In this document: in pieces, positions 26,413 to 35,957 of the stretch
Layout of the letters: each line of letters starts with the position of its first letter
Numbering within the stretch: the first letter of the stretch is position 1
Origin: Gloeocapsa sp. PCC 7428
GTDB taxonomy: Bacteria > Cyanobacteriota > Cyanobacteriia > Cyanobacteriales > Chroococcidiopsidaceae
DNA: 64,000 bases
Assembly: GCF_000317555.1 (NCBI RefSeq)
Contig: NC_019745.1
Coordinates: forward strand, 4,092,001 to 4,156,000
Reading direction: 5' to 3'
Position numbers and translations under genes: made by a program
Notes under the pieces: generated by a model
Databases searched by the model: none
What the model was told of the DNA's origin: nothing
What the model saw: only the letters and a program-made list of their open reading frames with translations

Positions 26413-28608
26413 TTATGGTCTTCTAAAGAATCTCAAGGTATTTCTCCAATCTTTGATTTTTATAAAGTCTGATGGCTTAAAATCCGATCCTGCGTCAGTA
26501 TTGTTTTCGACATGCCGATAGTAACTATGAAGGGTGTTGTCGAGAGGAATACCATTAACTACAATACCTAAAATATTTTGTCCAGATTGGTCAAGGTATT
26601 CTTTAGCAAACCTAGAACTACTGATGTCTGCAATGCCTGGTCGAGTGACTAAAATTACACCATCAACAACCTTACTTAAAATAGAGGCATCAGCAGCAAT
26701 GCTTAAAGGTGGAGTATCAATGATGAGATAATCATATTGTTTTGCATATTGCGTAATTAAGGCAGACATACTTCGAGAATCAATTAAAATACTTAAGTCT
26801 GATTCAGAAGTACCTGTTGTGAGCACGTCTATATTTTTTGCAACTGGCTGAATAGCCTTCTTATTAACTCCAATACGTTTGGCGATCGTATTCATCAACC
26901 CGATGTGATTAGCAATCTCCCAGATCTGATGCTGAGACGGATGACGTAGATCAGCATCAATAATTAACACCTTATAATTAAGCAATGCCATCACTGCTGC
27001 TAAATTCGCACAAGTAGTAGATTTACCCTCCTTAGGGGCAGAACTTGTTACTAAAATGACTCTAGACGAGCGCTCCAACGAAGGAGGAAACTTGAGATTA
27101 GCTAGCAGCATTCGATAGCTTTCAGTGACAAATGATCGCGGTTCAGCTAGTACGGGAACTTGCCATTCTTCACGTTCTGTCTGAGAGTCATTATGGAAAA
27201 GTGGAATTGTGCCAAGTAATTTATATTCAAAAATTTCACGAGCTTCTTTAGCAGTCTTAATCCTTTTATCGGTAAGCTCTAAAAGATAGACAATAGCTCC
27301 AGCAATCATCAGCCCTGCTAAGCTTCCAGCGGCTAATGCGGATGTATTACTAGCATTTATAGCTCCTGAAGGAACTTGAGCATATTCAATAATGCGGACG
27401 TTACCGACTGTCCGGTTTTCGATAACTTTAATTTCTTGTAGACTTCTCAGGAGGGCTTCATAAGTAGATTGCGCAGCAGATAACTCGCGTTCTAATTCAC
27501 GTTGTTGCTGTTCTAATTTTGGTAAATGAGTTGCTTTTTGCAGATAAGCTTCTTGTTGCTGAGTTAAAGTGGCTTGTTGCGAAATTAAGCCTTGGCGCTC
27601 AACCTCGGCTGCAATTAAATCAGAAATCAGTTCCTGCTGAATTTCTCCTACCTGTAACTGACTGTTATTCAGCGCTTGACCTTGCAAAACTTGATTAATT
27701 TGCGTTTGCAGTAATTGTTTAAATCGTGCTTCTCGCTCTTGTAGAGAATCAAGAATGGGATGATCGTCTCGATAGCGCGATCGCGCATCGGTGATCTGGC
27801 GCTGGACAGTTTGGAGTTCGGTTAATATTCCTTGGATTGCTGACGACTGGCTAATCTTGGCGATCGTCATTGCTTGCTGGGGAGTCATTCCCAGTTGGCG
27901 CTGAAGGCTTTGCGCCCGGGAATTTAAATCGACAAGTTGCGCTTCCACAGTATCAATCTGCGATCCAACACGTTCGATGTTTGCTGCTAGTGCTGTTTGC
28001 GATTGCTCAATATTCGTAAGTTGGTTTTTTTCCTTAAAGTTGCGTACAGCTAAATCGGCACGTTGCAAGTTTGCCTTGACTTTCGGAAGCTGTGCTGTAA
28101 TGAAGTTACCTGCTGAAATTGCAGCTGCACGGTTATTTAATAAATTTTTGTTGACATAAATATTCATCAATTGGTTGACAACCAAAGCGGCTTGCGCAGG
28201 ATCTTCGCCGCGATACACAACTTGCAGAATCTCTGTTCCTTCAACATCAACGATATCTAAGCCTTGTCGCAGGCTTTCTAAGCTTAAGGCTGTGTTCTGG
28301 GAAGCTTCGTTGATCTGCTCTAAAGCTTGTTGCAAGATCGGCACAGAACGGATGACTTTTGCTTCGGTTGCTAGTGATGTGTCGTTCTGAGTTGTTGGAT
28401 TTGCCTGCGTCGCCGATTGCAAGCCAATCAATGATGAGCTTCGATCTTGTCTAAAGAGTAGCTCTCCTTGTGCTTGATAAATAGGCACCCTTGATAACGT
28501 ATGTAGATAAGTAATACCCATGACAGTGCCAAACGCAGCAACAGCAGGAAGCCAACGACGTTTGAGAATGCACCAGTATTTATGAAGGTCGAGTTCTGTT
28601 ACTTCCAT
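26413..28608 (-). CDS. Wzc-like polysaccharide co-polymerase / tyrosine autokinase
   Basis: A 731-residue protein. A Wzz-type chain-length domain is bounded by membrane segments near 19-35 and 424-443, with a long coiled-coil periplasmic region between. The cytoplasmic BY-kinase has Walker A SSAPKEGKST (522-531), Walker A' LIIDADLRH (548-556) and Walker B LIIDTPPLS (628-636). It sets chain length and works with Wzx/Wzy. The tail has only two tyrosines together (HSYYRH, 696-697) instead of the usual long cluster. It lies 74 bases after the sugar transferase gene. Confidence 0.9.
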   Translation of the reverse strand: MEVTELDLHKYWCILKRRWLPAVAAFGTVMGITYLHTLSRVPIYQAQGELLFRQDRSSSLIGLQSATQANPTTQNDTSLATEAKVIRSVPILQQALEQINEASQNTALSLESLRQGLDIVDVEGTEILQVVYRGEDPAQAALVVNQLMNIYVNKNLLNNRAAAISAGNFITAQLPKVKANLQRADLAVRNFKEKNQLTNIEQSQTALAANIERVGSQIDTVEAQLVDLNSRAQSLQRQLGMTPQQAMTIAKISQSSAIQGILTELQTVQRQITDARSRYRDDHPILDSLQEREARFKQLLQTQINQVLQGQALNNSQLQVGEIQQELISDLIAAEVERQGLISQQATLTQQQEAYLQKATHLPKLEQQQRELERELSAAQSTYEALLRSLQEIKVIENRTVGNVRIIEYAQVPSGAINASNTSALAAGSLAGLMIAGAIVYLLELTDKRIKTAKEAREIFEYKLLGTIPLFHNDSQTEREEWQVPVLAEPRSFVTESYRMLLANLKFPPSLERSSRVILVTSSAPKEGKSTTCANLAAVMALLNYKVLIIDADLRHPSQHQIWEIANHIGLMNTIAKRIGVNKKAIQPVAKNIDVLTTGTSESDLSILIDSRSMSALITQYAKQYDYLIIDTPPLSIAADASILSKVVDGVILVTRPGIADISSSRFAKEYLDQSGQNILGIVVNGIPLDNTLHSYYRHVENNTDAGSDFKPSDFIKIKDWRNTLRFFRRP

Positions 28609-28682
28609 TTATCAGCCAAAATGATAGTTGCAGTTGCTTTTTACGCTATTTTTGAATTCACGCTTACCCAAATCCAACGTTG

Positions 28683-29600
28683 CTAACAAGCACCAACGCC
28701 GAAGATCACTCGAGGAATCGTAAGCAGGATAATTTTGAGGTCTCGGTAAAGGCTCCAATTGCGTAAGTACTCTAGATCGATCTCATTGACAACATCTAAC
28801 TCTAAAAGGTGCGATCGCGCTCGAACTTGCCATTCTCCAGTGATTCCTGGTAAAGCATTGAGTCTCTTTTGCCCGTCAGGACTCAAGCGCAGTGCATCAT
28901 ATAACGCCCACGGGCGCGGTCCTACCAAACTCATTTCTCCCCGTAATACGTTAATGAGTTGCGGTAACTCATCTAAGCTTAGTTTGCGCATCCAACGCCC
29001 AATGGGTGTAATGCGAGGATCGTGCTTCAGCTTGTGTAATCCCTGCTGATTCTTCATGACTTGATGATGTTGCATTTCAGCATCTGCAACCATCGTGCGA
29101 AATTTAAAGATGCGGAATAACTGACCACTTTGCCCGACACGCCACTGCTGAAAGAAAATTGGTCCAGGCGAATAAAGCCGCACTAGCAACATGAGTACTA
29201 ATAGCAAAGGACTTAGTAGCATCAACAACAACGCCGCCGCACTAAAATCTGCGAGGCGCTTGCACAGCCAAGGAAATGAGTTGTCATGTTGATACAACGC
29301 TTCCATCACGGGTATACGTAGAAATACAGGCTTTCGTGCTTGCGCGGCTGCATCTGCCCATAACCCTAGTTGCGCTTCACCGATTTGTGGATTCAGGCAC
29401 ACTTTTTTTACTGCCGAACCTTCTAGGGACTCTACAATGTACTGCCTGATTTCGGATGTTGGTAGAGAAAACTCTTGAAATTGCTCGATTGTCAATTGTC
29501 CTTGAACTGATTGTGATTGACGGCGCGGAGAATTAAGTTGAATTCGCCTAGGCTGATTTAAAATAGATAACTTACTATCTACGGCTTTATATTTGAGCAT
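28683..29600 (-). CDS. Initiating undecaprenyl-phosphate sugar-phosphotransferase (WbaP/ExoY/HepC-like)
   Basis: A 305-residue polyprenyl-phosphate phosphoglycosyl transferase. A membrane anchor at about 125-145 (AAALLLMLLSPLLLVLM) is followed by the conserved core: GPIFFQQWRVG, FKFRTMV, ITPIGRWMRKLSLDELPQL, LRGEMSLVGPRP and LPGITGEWQV. An additional soluble domain of about 110 residues precedes the anchor. It loads the first sugar-phosphate onto undecaprenyl phosphate, starting each repeat unit. It is the first gene of the minus-strand operon, with a 1.4-kb upstream region. Confidence 0.9.
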   Translation of the reverse strand: MLKYKAVDSKLSILNQPRRIQLNSPRRQSQSVQGQLTIEQFQEFSLPTSEIRQYIVESLEGSAVKKVCLNPQIGEAQLGLWADAAAQARKPVFLRIPVMEALYQHDNSFPWLCKRLADFSAAALLLMLLSPLLLVLMLLVRLYSPGPIFFQQWRVGQSGQLFRIFKFRTMVADAEMQHHQVMKNQQGLHKLKHDPRITPIGRWMRKLSLDELPQLINVLRGEMSLVGPRPWALYDALRLSPDGQKRLNALPGITGEWQVRARSHLLELDVVNEIDLEYLRNWSLYRDLKIILLTIPRVIFGVGAC

Positions 29601-31073
29601 ATCTTTATTCTTATAAACTCAAGCTACCGATAACACTTCACTTGGCTCAGTTTAGTTAAATTGCGTGCAAGCCTCAAACATCAATGCTCAAAAACGGCTT
29701 GGTGTACCGTATACAGACCACATGACGAGCGATCGCATCGTTAAACTAATTTAAGTACTTACACTTGTATGCTATATAGCTAATTGTTATCCAAAATACA
29801 AAAATAATTTAGATTTTGTAAGTTATTACCTTTGACTCATAGCTTTGATTTAGTAAGAAACATAACTTTGCTTTATTAAAAATATGTCAGTAGTGTGTTA
29901 GTTCCGCATTACCAGTAACTTTATCGGTTTTGATTCAATTTGGCTAGCACGAGAGATCAGAACAAAGTTATGCAAAAGTCAGGTGCAAATCGGATTGCAT
30001 TCAATAAACCGTTTAAGCGCTTCATGAGGAAAAGTGTACATACTGTGAAATACAATTAATTATTTGCAAACACTAATGGCTGCCCTCTGATATCCTGGTA
30101 CGTTATAAATTTATTGAGAAATGCTTTTTGTTAAAAGTCTCATCGTTGACTGAGAAAAGTTATTAGTCAAAATTGATTGCTCATTTCTTGATTAAGTTAG
30201 CTAATCTAAGCGTATTCCTTCCATGGAGTTTAACTAGTAGCTTACTTCGTTCAAATCCTAATAAATAGTAAGTAGAACGCTTGCTACTACTAACATATCT
30301 TAAGATTGACATCTTATTTGACCATCAAGATATAATAGATTGCAGACAGCTAACACTGTTTATTATTAGCCATCTTGCCTAACAGATAATAGTTATTTGT
30401 AATCAATATGCTGCTCTATATAGTTTTTGCTTTCGTCGCGCTCAGTATTCTGTTGTTACTGCTGTATGTTGTGAATTTTGTATTAAGGGTGAGTGGTATT
30501 GCTGAGGAAGAACAGGAAAGATACTGAAAAAGTATGTATTTTTAAAAAAATATATATGACTTCTGACTCTACTTCTAGAGGGGGTAGCTCTTTCTATACT
30601 GAAATTTCAAACGTAGGTATAGCTGTGTAACCTCTATTACATTAATGTGCAAAGTGTAAAAGCTATTAAAATCAGACAGCTTGTCAGAGCAAAGGTTTAG
30701 TCAGTACTGAAGCAATAAACTACATAAAGTGTAATATGTGATAAATAATTTATTCTTGCAAAATAAATTAAAAACCATTAGTATAAATTGCAAAGAGTAA
30801 ATGAAATAAATTCTGACTAAATAAAAAAGTTTCCCTCGCAGGATAGAACCAAGCATCTGTTATCAACGGTAAAGTACTGATGTTGGGATATTTGGTTATG
30901 CCTAAATAGCGATCACCATAAGTACTTGATTTCATATGCAAAACTTTTTGATCTACTTATCAAGATTGCCAGCATACTTAGTTAAGTAAAAATAACTATT
31001 TATAAGGTGTTGGATGAGGAGAATCGTGATTGCGAGTGCTAACAGTAGTGCAAAAGCGTGATTGAAAGTAAGT
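29601..31073. other. 1.4-kb divergent intergenic region
   Basis: It lies between the operon start at 29600 (minus) and the DUF3102 gene (plus). It should contain the promoter of the minus-strand operon, but no clear consensus was found. The one coding candidate is a 39-codon membrane-protein frame at 30408. The rest is AT-rich. Confidence 0.45.
30408..30527 (+). CDS. Candidate 39-residue single-helix membrane protein
   Basis: From an ATG at 30408 to a TGA at 30527. A charge-free hydrophobic helix (roughly residues 2-26, with LSILLLLLYVV) is followed by a basic residue and an acidic tail EEEQERY. The shape is that of small cyanobacterial membrane proteins, but I do not recognise a family. No strong ribosome-binding site is visible. 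Confidence 0.35.
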   Translation: MLLYIVFAFVALSILLLLLYVVNFVLRVSGIAEEEQERY

Positions 31074-32039
31074 ATGAATGACCTTCCAGGAAACCAGCGT
31101 TTTCAGGGTGAATTTGATTATACGCAGTTGAATCCAGAAAATCGCCTCCTTATCCAGCAACATACGCAAGAACTCAAAGAAAGACTGCAAAGAACAGCCC
31201 AAGATATTTGGGAGATCGGACAAAAATTAGCTGAAGTCCGTTCAAGACTCAAACATGGACAATTTGATAATTGGTTGAAAGCTGAATTTGGATGGAGTCG
31301 CCGTACGGCTTACAATTTTATCAACGTTTATGAAACTTTTAACGAGCGTGCAAAATTTGCACACTTCAATATCGCAACGTCAGCGCTTTATCTATTAGCC
31401 TCGCCCTCGACACCTCAGGATATCAAAGATCAGTTTATTGAAGTAGCCCAAACAGGGCAAAAAGTCACACACAAAGACATCCGCAAAGCACTCGAACGGC
31501 GCAATCAGCCACAATCAAAGCCTGCTCTTCAAGAAGAAACACAAGCAGAAACACTAGAAATTGTTGCTCAGCCGCAAATTGTCTCGATTATGCCACCAGA
31601 GGTTGAACCCGCAGCTAAAAAGCTAAAAGACACCCCTGTATCTCAACAACTGTCGTATTGGTATCTACTGGGCAGAAAGCATTTATTATTTTATGGAAAT
31701 ACGCGATCGCCGCAATTTATCGATCGACTTCCGCCCTCGATTCCCTTAGCCTTGGGCTTAACGGATGGAGAATGGCAGCACGATTGGTTACTCGATAAAG
31801 CAAGTGCTGTACTCATCTTACAGCTAGCAGCAGTAGACGTTAAGTTGGTACAACGACTGATTACGATGTTCTCGCAACCTGGAGAGTCAATTATCTTTCC
31901 AATTTTACCGAGTGGAGAAATCATTGCAGCTGTCCATAATTTACAACGGCTTGTCTACACCGGAGATAGCAATACCGCAGCGCTACAGCAGGCGATCGCT
32001 GAATCAGGTTTAAAGGCAGAAAGAGTCAATATTTTGTAG
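31074..32039 (+). CDS. DUF3102 domain protein
   Basis: About 321 residues. The amino half contains the DUF3102 signature: LKERLQRTAQDIWEIGQKL, LKHGQFDNWLKAEFGWSRRTAYNFI and VYETF, ending near residue 110, and has helix-rich character. A low-complexity linker with Pro/Gln/Glu follows (about 150-185). A separate carboxy domain (HLLFYGN, PLALGLTDGEWQHDWLLD, LVYTGDSNTAALQQAI) resembles a methyltransferase-like or nuclease-associated fold without catalytic motifs I can name. The ATG at 31074 is chosen over a TTG four codons earlier. The function is unknown; DNA binding is suggested by the family. Confidence 0.8.
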   Translation: MNDLPGNQRFQGEFDYTQLNPENRLLIQQHTQELKERLQRTAQDIWEIGQKLAEVRSRLKHGQFDNWLKAEFGWSRRTAYNFINVYETFNERAKFAHFNIATSALYLLASPSTPQDIKDQFIEVAQTGQKVTHKDIRKALERRNQPQSKPALQEETQAETLEIVAQPQIVSIMPPEVEPAAKKLKDTPVSQQLSYWYLLGRKHLLFYGNTRSPQFIDRLPPSIPLALGLTDGEWQHDWLLDKASAVLILQLAAVDVKLVQRLITMFSQPGESIIFPILPSGEIIAAVHNLQRLVYTGDSNTAALQQAIAESGLKAERVNIL

Positions 32040-32370
32040 CTAGTAACGAGCTAATTGTCTGAAATCAATAACAATTGTTAAAAATATTGCGTAACCACTT
32101 GCTTTCTTACAAGTAGTAGTGGTACATAGTAAACACAAGTAGTGTAAGTTAGTCCGCTCTACGCACGCATCAAGAAATTGCTATGTTTGTAACACGACGC
32201 AATAAATGATCGGCGTAGCTAGTCGTATATTATCTCTAACTTAGGTGTAAATAATGAACCTAAATTAAATATTCTGATTACAGTGTATACACATCTGTTG
32301 TATCACCTTGAACTTCTGGATTTGCTTCTCGACTTGGTGAACAAACGTTATGGGAAATAGAGCCTGAAAG

Positions 32371-32429
32371 TCTCCCATGTCTCGGGAGATAGTTCGCCCG
32401 TCAGGTGTCCTCGTTGAGTGCAACTGACG
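32371..32429. other. Candidate structured RNA or repeat: two adjacent hairpins
   Basis: The first hairpin is TCTCCC-ATGTCTC-GGGAGA (32371-32389). Nine bases later the second has arms CGTCAG / CTGACG around a 19-base loop (32399-32429). The island is more GC-rich than its surroundings. I do not recognise a known RNA family, and the transcribed strand is unclear. Confidence 0.3.
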
Positions 32430-32551
32430 TGTATTTAAGGAACCATGCAACTTGTTATGCTACTTCAAAGTAAATGGCTAGAGTGACTGTAACGTTACTA
32501 ACAATTTATTCAAGTCGCTACAATAACTTGGGGAAGCAGTGCTGTAGCAGG

Positions 32552-32740
32552 GGTGTTGCTGAATGAAGAATAAATTTTTGAAATCATCAACCGTTTGCTG
32601 CCCCCTAAATCCACGCCACTTGCTACAGGGCGCGGACACCTCCGCACCGCACTGGCTCCCCCTTGGGGGACTTTAAGTGGTTCTTAGCCCCCCAGGATTG
32701 GGGGGTTGGGGGGCAATATCATACTGGATTCAGCAACGCC
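32552..32740. mobile_element. 189-bp MITE with 8-bp target duplication
   Basis: The terminal inverted repeats are GGTGTTGCTGAAT (32552-32564) and ATTCAGCAACGCC (32728-32740), with one mismatch in 13. The perfect direct repeat GTAGCAGG flanks the element at 32544-32551 and 32741-32748, as left by transposition. Inside is a G/C-rich hairpin segment. It has no coding capacity, so it needs a transposase elsewhere in the genome. Confidence 0.82.
32612..32660. repeat. GC-rich dispersed repeat (copy 2), nested in the MITE
   Basis: CACGCCACTTGC at the left and GGACACCTCCGCAC then GCACTGGCTCC at the right match parts of the repeat near 61.2 kb. It interrupts an otherwise palindromic G/C stretch that begins TGCCCCCTAAATCC and resumes CCTTGGGGGACTTT, so it looks like a repeat inside a repeat. 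Confidence 0.6.
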
Positions 32741-32919
32741 GTAGCAGGTAACTCTTTTATTCAGAATTTACATAAAAGGTAACTCAGGAGCATCGCGGCT
32801 AGCATAAATAATCGACAAAAGCAAATGCTTGATATCAAGCATGGCTAACTATTAGCAATGATGCAAATCTTCTTAGTAACAACTTACATCCGCTACTTTC
32901 ATTTTTATGGTACTAAAAT

Positions 32920-34233
32920 ATGTACTTCTTAAAAGAACTCAAAGGGCAACTTGTCAGTAAACAAGCAACAATCGGTGTGATTGGCTTGGGTTATGTTGGT
33001 TTACCGCTACTCGTAGCTTTTGCTGAAAAAGGTTTTTCTGTCATTGGCTTTGACATTGACCAAAATAAAATTCATCAAATCGAGCAAGGTCGATCTTATA
33101 TCAAACACATTCCAGGTGAACAGCTACAAAATAAGCTGATTTCCGCTACAAGTGATATGAGTCGGTTAAAAGAACCTGATGTTATTATCATTTGTGTCCC
33201 GACACCACTTAATACGCATCGCGAACCCGATTTGAGCTATGTTACTCAAACAGCCTACGAAATCGCGCATTATTTAAGAATGGGACAACTCGTTGTATTG
33301 CAAAGTACAACGTATCCTGGAACAACCGAAGAAGTCGTGTTACCAATTCTGGCGGGAACTGGTTTAGTTGTTGGCGAAGAATTTGCTTTAGCGTATTCAC
33401 CTGAACGCGAAGATCCTGCTAATGCTGACTACTCAATATTTAATGTGCCAAAAGTGATTGGTGGAGTAACCCCAACGTGTCTCGATTTAGCACAAACGTT
33501 GTATAACCAGATTATTACGCAAACTGTTTCTGTTTCTTCAACTCGCACTGCCGAAGCGAGTAAGATTTTAGAGAATATTTACCGTTCAGTGAATATTGCA
33601 CTCGTTAATGAGTTAAAAATTCTCTTTCATAAAATGGACATCGATGTATGGGAAGTCATCGAAGCAGCAAAAACTAAGCCTTTTGGTTTTCAAGCATTTT
33701 ATCCAGGTCCTGGTTGGGGCGGACATTGTATTCCTATAGATCCGTTTTACTTGACATGGAAAGCCCGCGAGTATGACCTTTCTTTACGCTTTATTGAACT
33801 AGCTGGTGAAGTCAATACTTTAATGCCAAGCTATGTTGTCAGCCGTTTAGTGTCTGCACTGAATCATTGTGGAAAACCATTAAAAAATTCTGAAGTTTTG
33901 ATTTTAGGTGTCGCTTATAAGAAAAATGTAGACGATCAACGCGAAAGCCCTGCGCTGAAAATCATTCAGCTACTGCAACAACAAGGCGCAAACGTGTCTT
34001 ATCACGATCCTTATGCACCAACGTGTACAAATCATCGACATTTTCCAGAAATTAATTTACAATCCACAGCATTAACAAAAGAAAATTTAGCAACATTTGA
34101 TGCGGTCATTATTACTACAGATCATGATGATGTAGATTACAAACTAATTGCTGACTACTCATCTTTAATTATTGATACGAGAAACGTTTTGGCAACAAAA
34201 GGCTTGAGAACCGCTAACACTGTAAGTGCATAA
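32920..34233 (+). CDS. wbpA: UDP-N-acetylglucosamine 6-dehydrogenase (WbpA-like)
   Basis: A 437-residue nucleotide-sugar dehydrogenase. The NAD-binding motif GLGYVGLPL is near residues 22-30. ICVPTPLNTHREPDLSYV and STTYPGTTEEVVLP follow, typical of the WbpA branch rather than UDP-glucose dehydrogenases. The catalytic cysteine is C270 in GWGGHCIPIDP. It oxidises UDP-GlcNAc at C6 to UDP-GlcNAcA in the cytoplasm. It is the first gene of a plus-strand group that continues with wbpB, wbpD and wbpE, which supports the assignment. Confidence 0.87.
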   Translation: MYFLKELKGQLVSKQATIGVIGLGYVGLPLLVAFAEKGFSVIGFDIDQNKIHQIEQGRSYIKHIPGEQLQNKLISATSDMSRLKEPDVIIICVPTPLNTHREPDLSYVTQTAYEIAHYLRMGQLVVLQSTTYPGTTEEVVLPILAGTGLVVGEEFALAYSPEREDPANADYSIFNVPKVIGGVTPTCLDLAQTLYNQIITQTVSVSSTRTAEASKILENIYRSVNIALVNELKILFHKMDIDVWEVIEAAKTKPFGFQAFYPGPGWGGHCIPIDPFYLTWKAREYDLSLRFIELAGEVNTLMPSYVVSRLVSALNHCGKPLKNSEVLILGVAYKKNVDDQRESPALKIIQLLQQQGANVSYHDPYAPTCTNHRHFPEINLQSTALTKENLATFDAVIITTDHDDVDYKLIADYSSLIIDTRNVLATKGLRTANTVSA

Positions 34234-34247
34234 AAGTAGGTGTTGAC

Positions 34248-34275
34248 AGTCCCCTAATTTCACAAGTGGGGGACT
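34248..34275. repeat. Hairpin between wbpA and wbpB
   Basis: AGTCCCC and GGGGGACT pair across a 12-base loop. The sequence GGGGGACTTT also occurs inside the MITE at 32.66 kb, so this may be a remnant of the same repeat class. It could weaken transcription into wbpB, but there is no long T run. Confidence 0.45.
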
Positions 34276-34343
34276 TTGCAAGGCTTGGTTCCCTTGAATT
34301 CTGGGGGCGCATCATACTCCTGAAAGTATATTTTTGGAAAATT

Positions 34344-35348
34344 ATGTATTGTCAAAACAAATATATAGCAGTTGTTGGGTGTGGTTATTGGGGTAAAAAT
34401 CTTGTCCGCAATTTTGCCCAACTTGGTGTCTTAAGAGTTATTTGCGATGCTAGCTATACGACAGTCAAGTTACTCAGCGAACAATTTGACGTTCCTTGCG
34501 TGACAGACTTTCAACAGGTATTATCGCTACCAGAGGTGCAAGCTGTTGTGATTGCAACGCCTGCAACAACACACGCAGATCTCGTCATGCAAGCTTTAGC
34601 AGCGGGTAAAGATGTTTTTGTTGAAAAGCCGCTAGCGTTGACTTTAGACGATGCTTTAGCAATTCAAACGCTAGCAAACAAAAGCGATCGCCTGCTGATG
34701 GTTGGGCATTTGCTGGAATATCATCCTGCATTAGTAACACTACGTCAACTCGTCGCTGATGGCAAACTTGGCAAACTGCAATACCTTTACTCGAATCGCT
34801 TAAGTTTTGGCAAAGTTCGCACCGAAGAAAATGTGTTGTGGAGTTTCGCACCGCACGATATCTGCAATATTCTGGGATTTACAGGCGAACTTCCGCGCCG
34901 CGTGCAAGCGTTTGGTAGCAGTTTTGATAGAGTTGAAGACTTTTGTACGATTAATTTAGAATTTGCTAACAATATTAAAGCGCATATTTTCGTAAGTTGG
35001 CTGCATCCGTTTAAAGAACATCGGTTAGTTGTCGTGGGCGATCGCGCAATGGCCGTTTTTGACGATGTCTCTACCGATGCTAAACTTTGTCTTTACCCGC
35101 AGCAGGTCGAATTTCAAGGTCATTTACCCATCTTGCACAAAGATGCAAAACAAATTATTCCGCTACCGCAAGCCGAACCTTTACTTTTGGAATGTCAGCA
35201 TTTTCTGCATTGCGTCCAAAACCGTCAACAACCCATCACCGGAATTAAAAACGGGATCGATGTTTTAACCATTTTAGAATCAGCGCAAGCATCCTTAACA
35301 ACTCACGGCAACATGATTGATCTTAAGGAGAAGTGCTTTGTCAGTTAA
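34344..35348 (+). CDS. wbpB: Gfo/Idh/MocA oxidoreductase (WbpB-like)
   Basis: A 334-residue oxidoreductase. The Rossmann motif [13 protein letters not shown] is at the amino end, with the family motif EKPL in [23 protein letters not shown] carries the conserved histidine. In the WbpABDE pathway this enzyme oxidises the C3 hydroxyl of UDP-GlcNAcA to the 3-keto sugar. The ATG at 34344 is chosen because the motif starts ten residues later; an upstream in-frame start would add 26 residues of repeat-derived sequence. It overlaps the next gene. Confidence 0.86.
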   Translation: MYCQNKYIAVVGCGYWGKNLVRNFAQLGVLRVICDASYTTVKLLSEQFDVPCVTDFQQVLSLPEVQAVVIATPATTHADLVMQALAAGKDVFVEKPLALTLDDALAIQTLANKSDRLLMVGHLLEYHPALVTLRQLVADGKLGKLQYLYSNRLSFGKVRTEENVLWSFAPHDICNILGFTGELPRRVQAFGSSFDRVEDFCTINLEFANNIKAHIFVSWLHPFKEHRLVVVGDRAMAVFDDVSTDAKLCLYPQQVEFQGHLPILHKDAKQIIPLPQAEPLLLECQHFLHCVQNRQQPITGIKNGIDVLTILESAQASLTTHGNMIDLKEKCFVS

Positions 35349-35943
35349 ATTACAGCCACCCGCTACCAATTACTTTGTTCACGAATCAGCCTATGTTGAT
35401 TCTCCTTGTACGATTGGTACAGGAACGCAAATTTGGCATTTTAGCCATGTTATGCCCAATGTTGAGATTGGCGAAAATTGTAAGCTTGGTCAAAATGTCT
35501 TTGTCGCGAGTGGAGTGAAAATTGGTCGTAACGTTAAAATTCAAAACAACGTTTCGGTTTATGCAGGCGTCATTTTAGAAGATGATGTTTTTTGCGGACC
35601 AAGTTGCGTATTTACAAACATTAGAAATCCGCGATCGGCGATTCCACGCAACACCGCTGATGATTATTTAGTGACTTTAGTGAAACGTGGGGCGACAATT
35701 GGTGCAAATGCCACAATCGTTTGTGGTGTAACGATTGGTCATCATGCGTTCATAGGTGCAGGTTCTACAGTGACGAAAGATGTTCCTGATTATGCTCTTG
35801 TCTACGGTAATCCTGCAAGACAACGCGGTTGGATGTGCGAGTGTGGCGCGAAGCTTATCAGTCTAGAGAAAATCCACGTCTGCAACGAGTGCGATCGCCA
35901 ATATCAGTACACTAGCCCGCATCAGATTCAAAGAATAAAATGA
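35338..35943 (+). CDS. wbpD: UDP-sugar 3-N-acetyltransferase (WbpD-like)
   Basis: A 201-residue left-handed beta-helix acetyltransferase. Repeats include [38 protein letters not shown], and [35 protein letters not shown] with a late CxxC pair is the typical WbpD tail. It acetylates the 3-amino group of UDP-GlcNAc3NA. There is no ATG near the start. A TTG at 35338 follows AAGGAG by seven bases and overlaps the stop of wbpB, so a TTG start is the best choice. Confidence 0.86.
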   Translation: MSVKLQPPATNYFVHESAYVDSPCTIGTGTQIWHFSHVMPNVEIGENCKLGQNVFVASGVKIGRNVKIQNNVSVYAGVILEDDVFCGPSCVFTNIRNPRSAIPRNTADDYLVTLVKRGATIGANATIVCGVTIGHHAFIGAGSTVTKDVPDYALVYGNPARQRGWMCECGAKLISLEKIHVCNECDRQYQYTSPHQIQRIK

Positions 35944-35957
35944 AATCAATTTAGAAT

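Larger units (their letters stand above)
32040..32919. other. 880-bp intergenic region with a hairpin island and a MITE
   Basis: It lies between the DUF3102 and wbpA genes. It contains a GC-richer island with two hairpins at 32371-32429 and the repeat element at 32552-32740 (separate entries). No credible gene was found. Confidence 0.6.

Noticed and set aside
32265-32450. 61-codon minus-strand frame in the intergenic island
   Set aside because: No family recognised and no ribosome-binding site; the hairpins explain the composition better.
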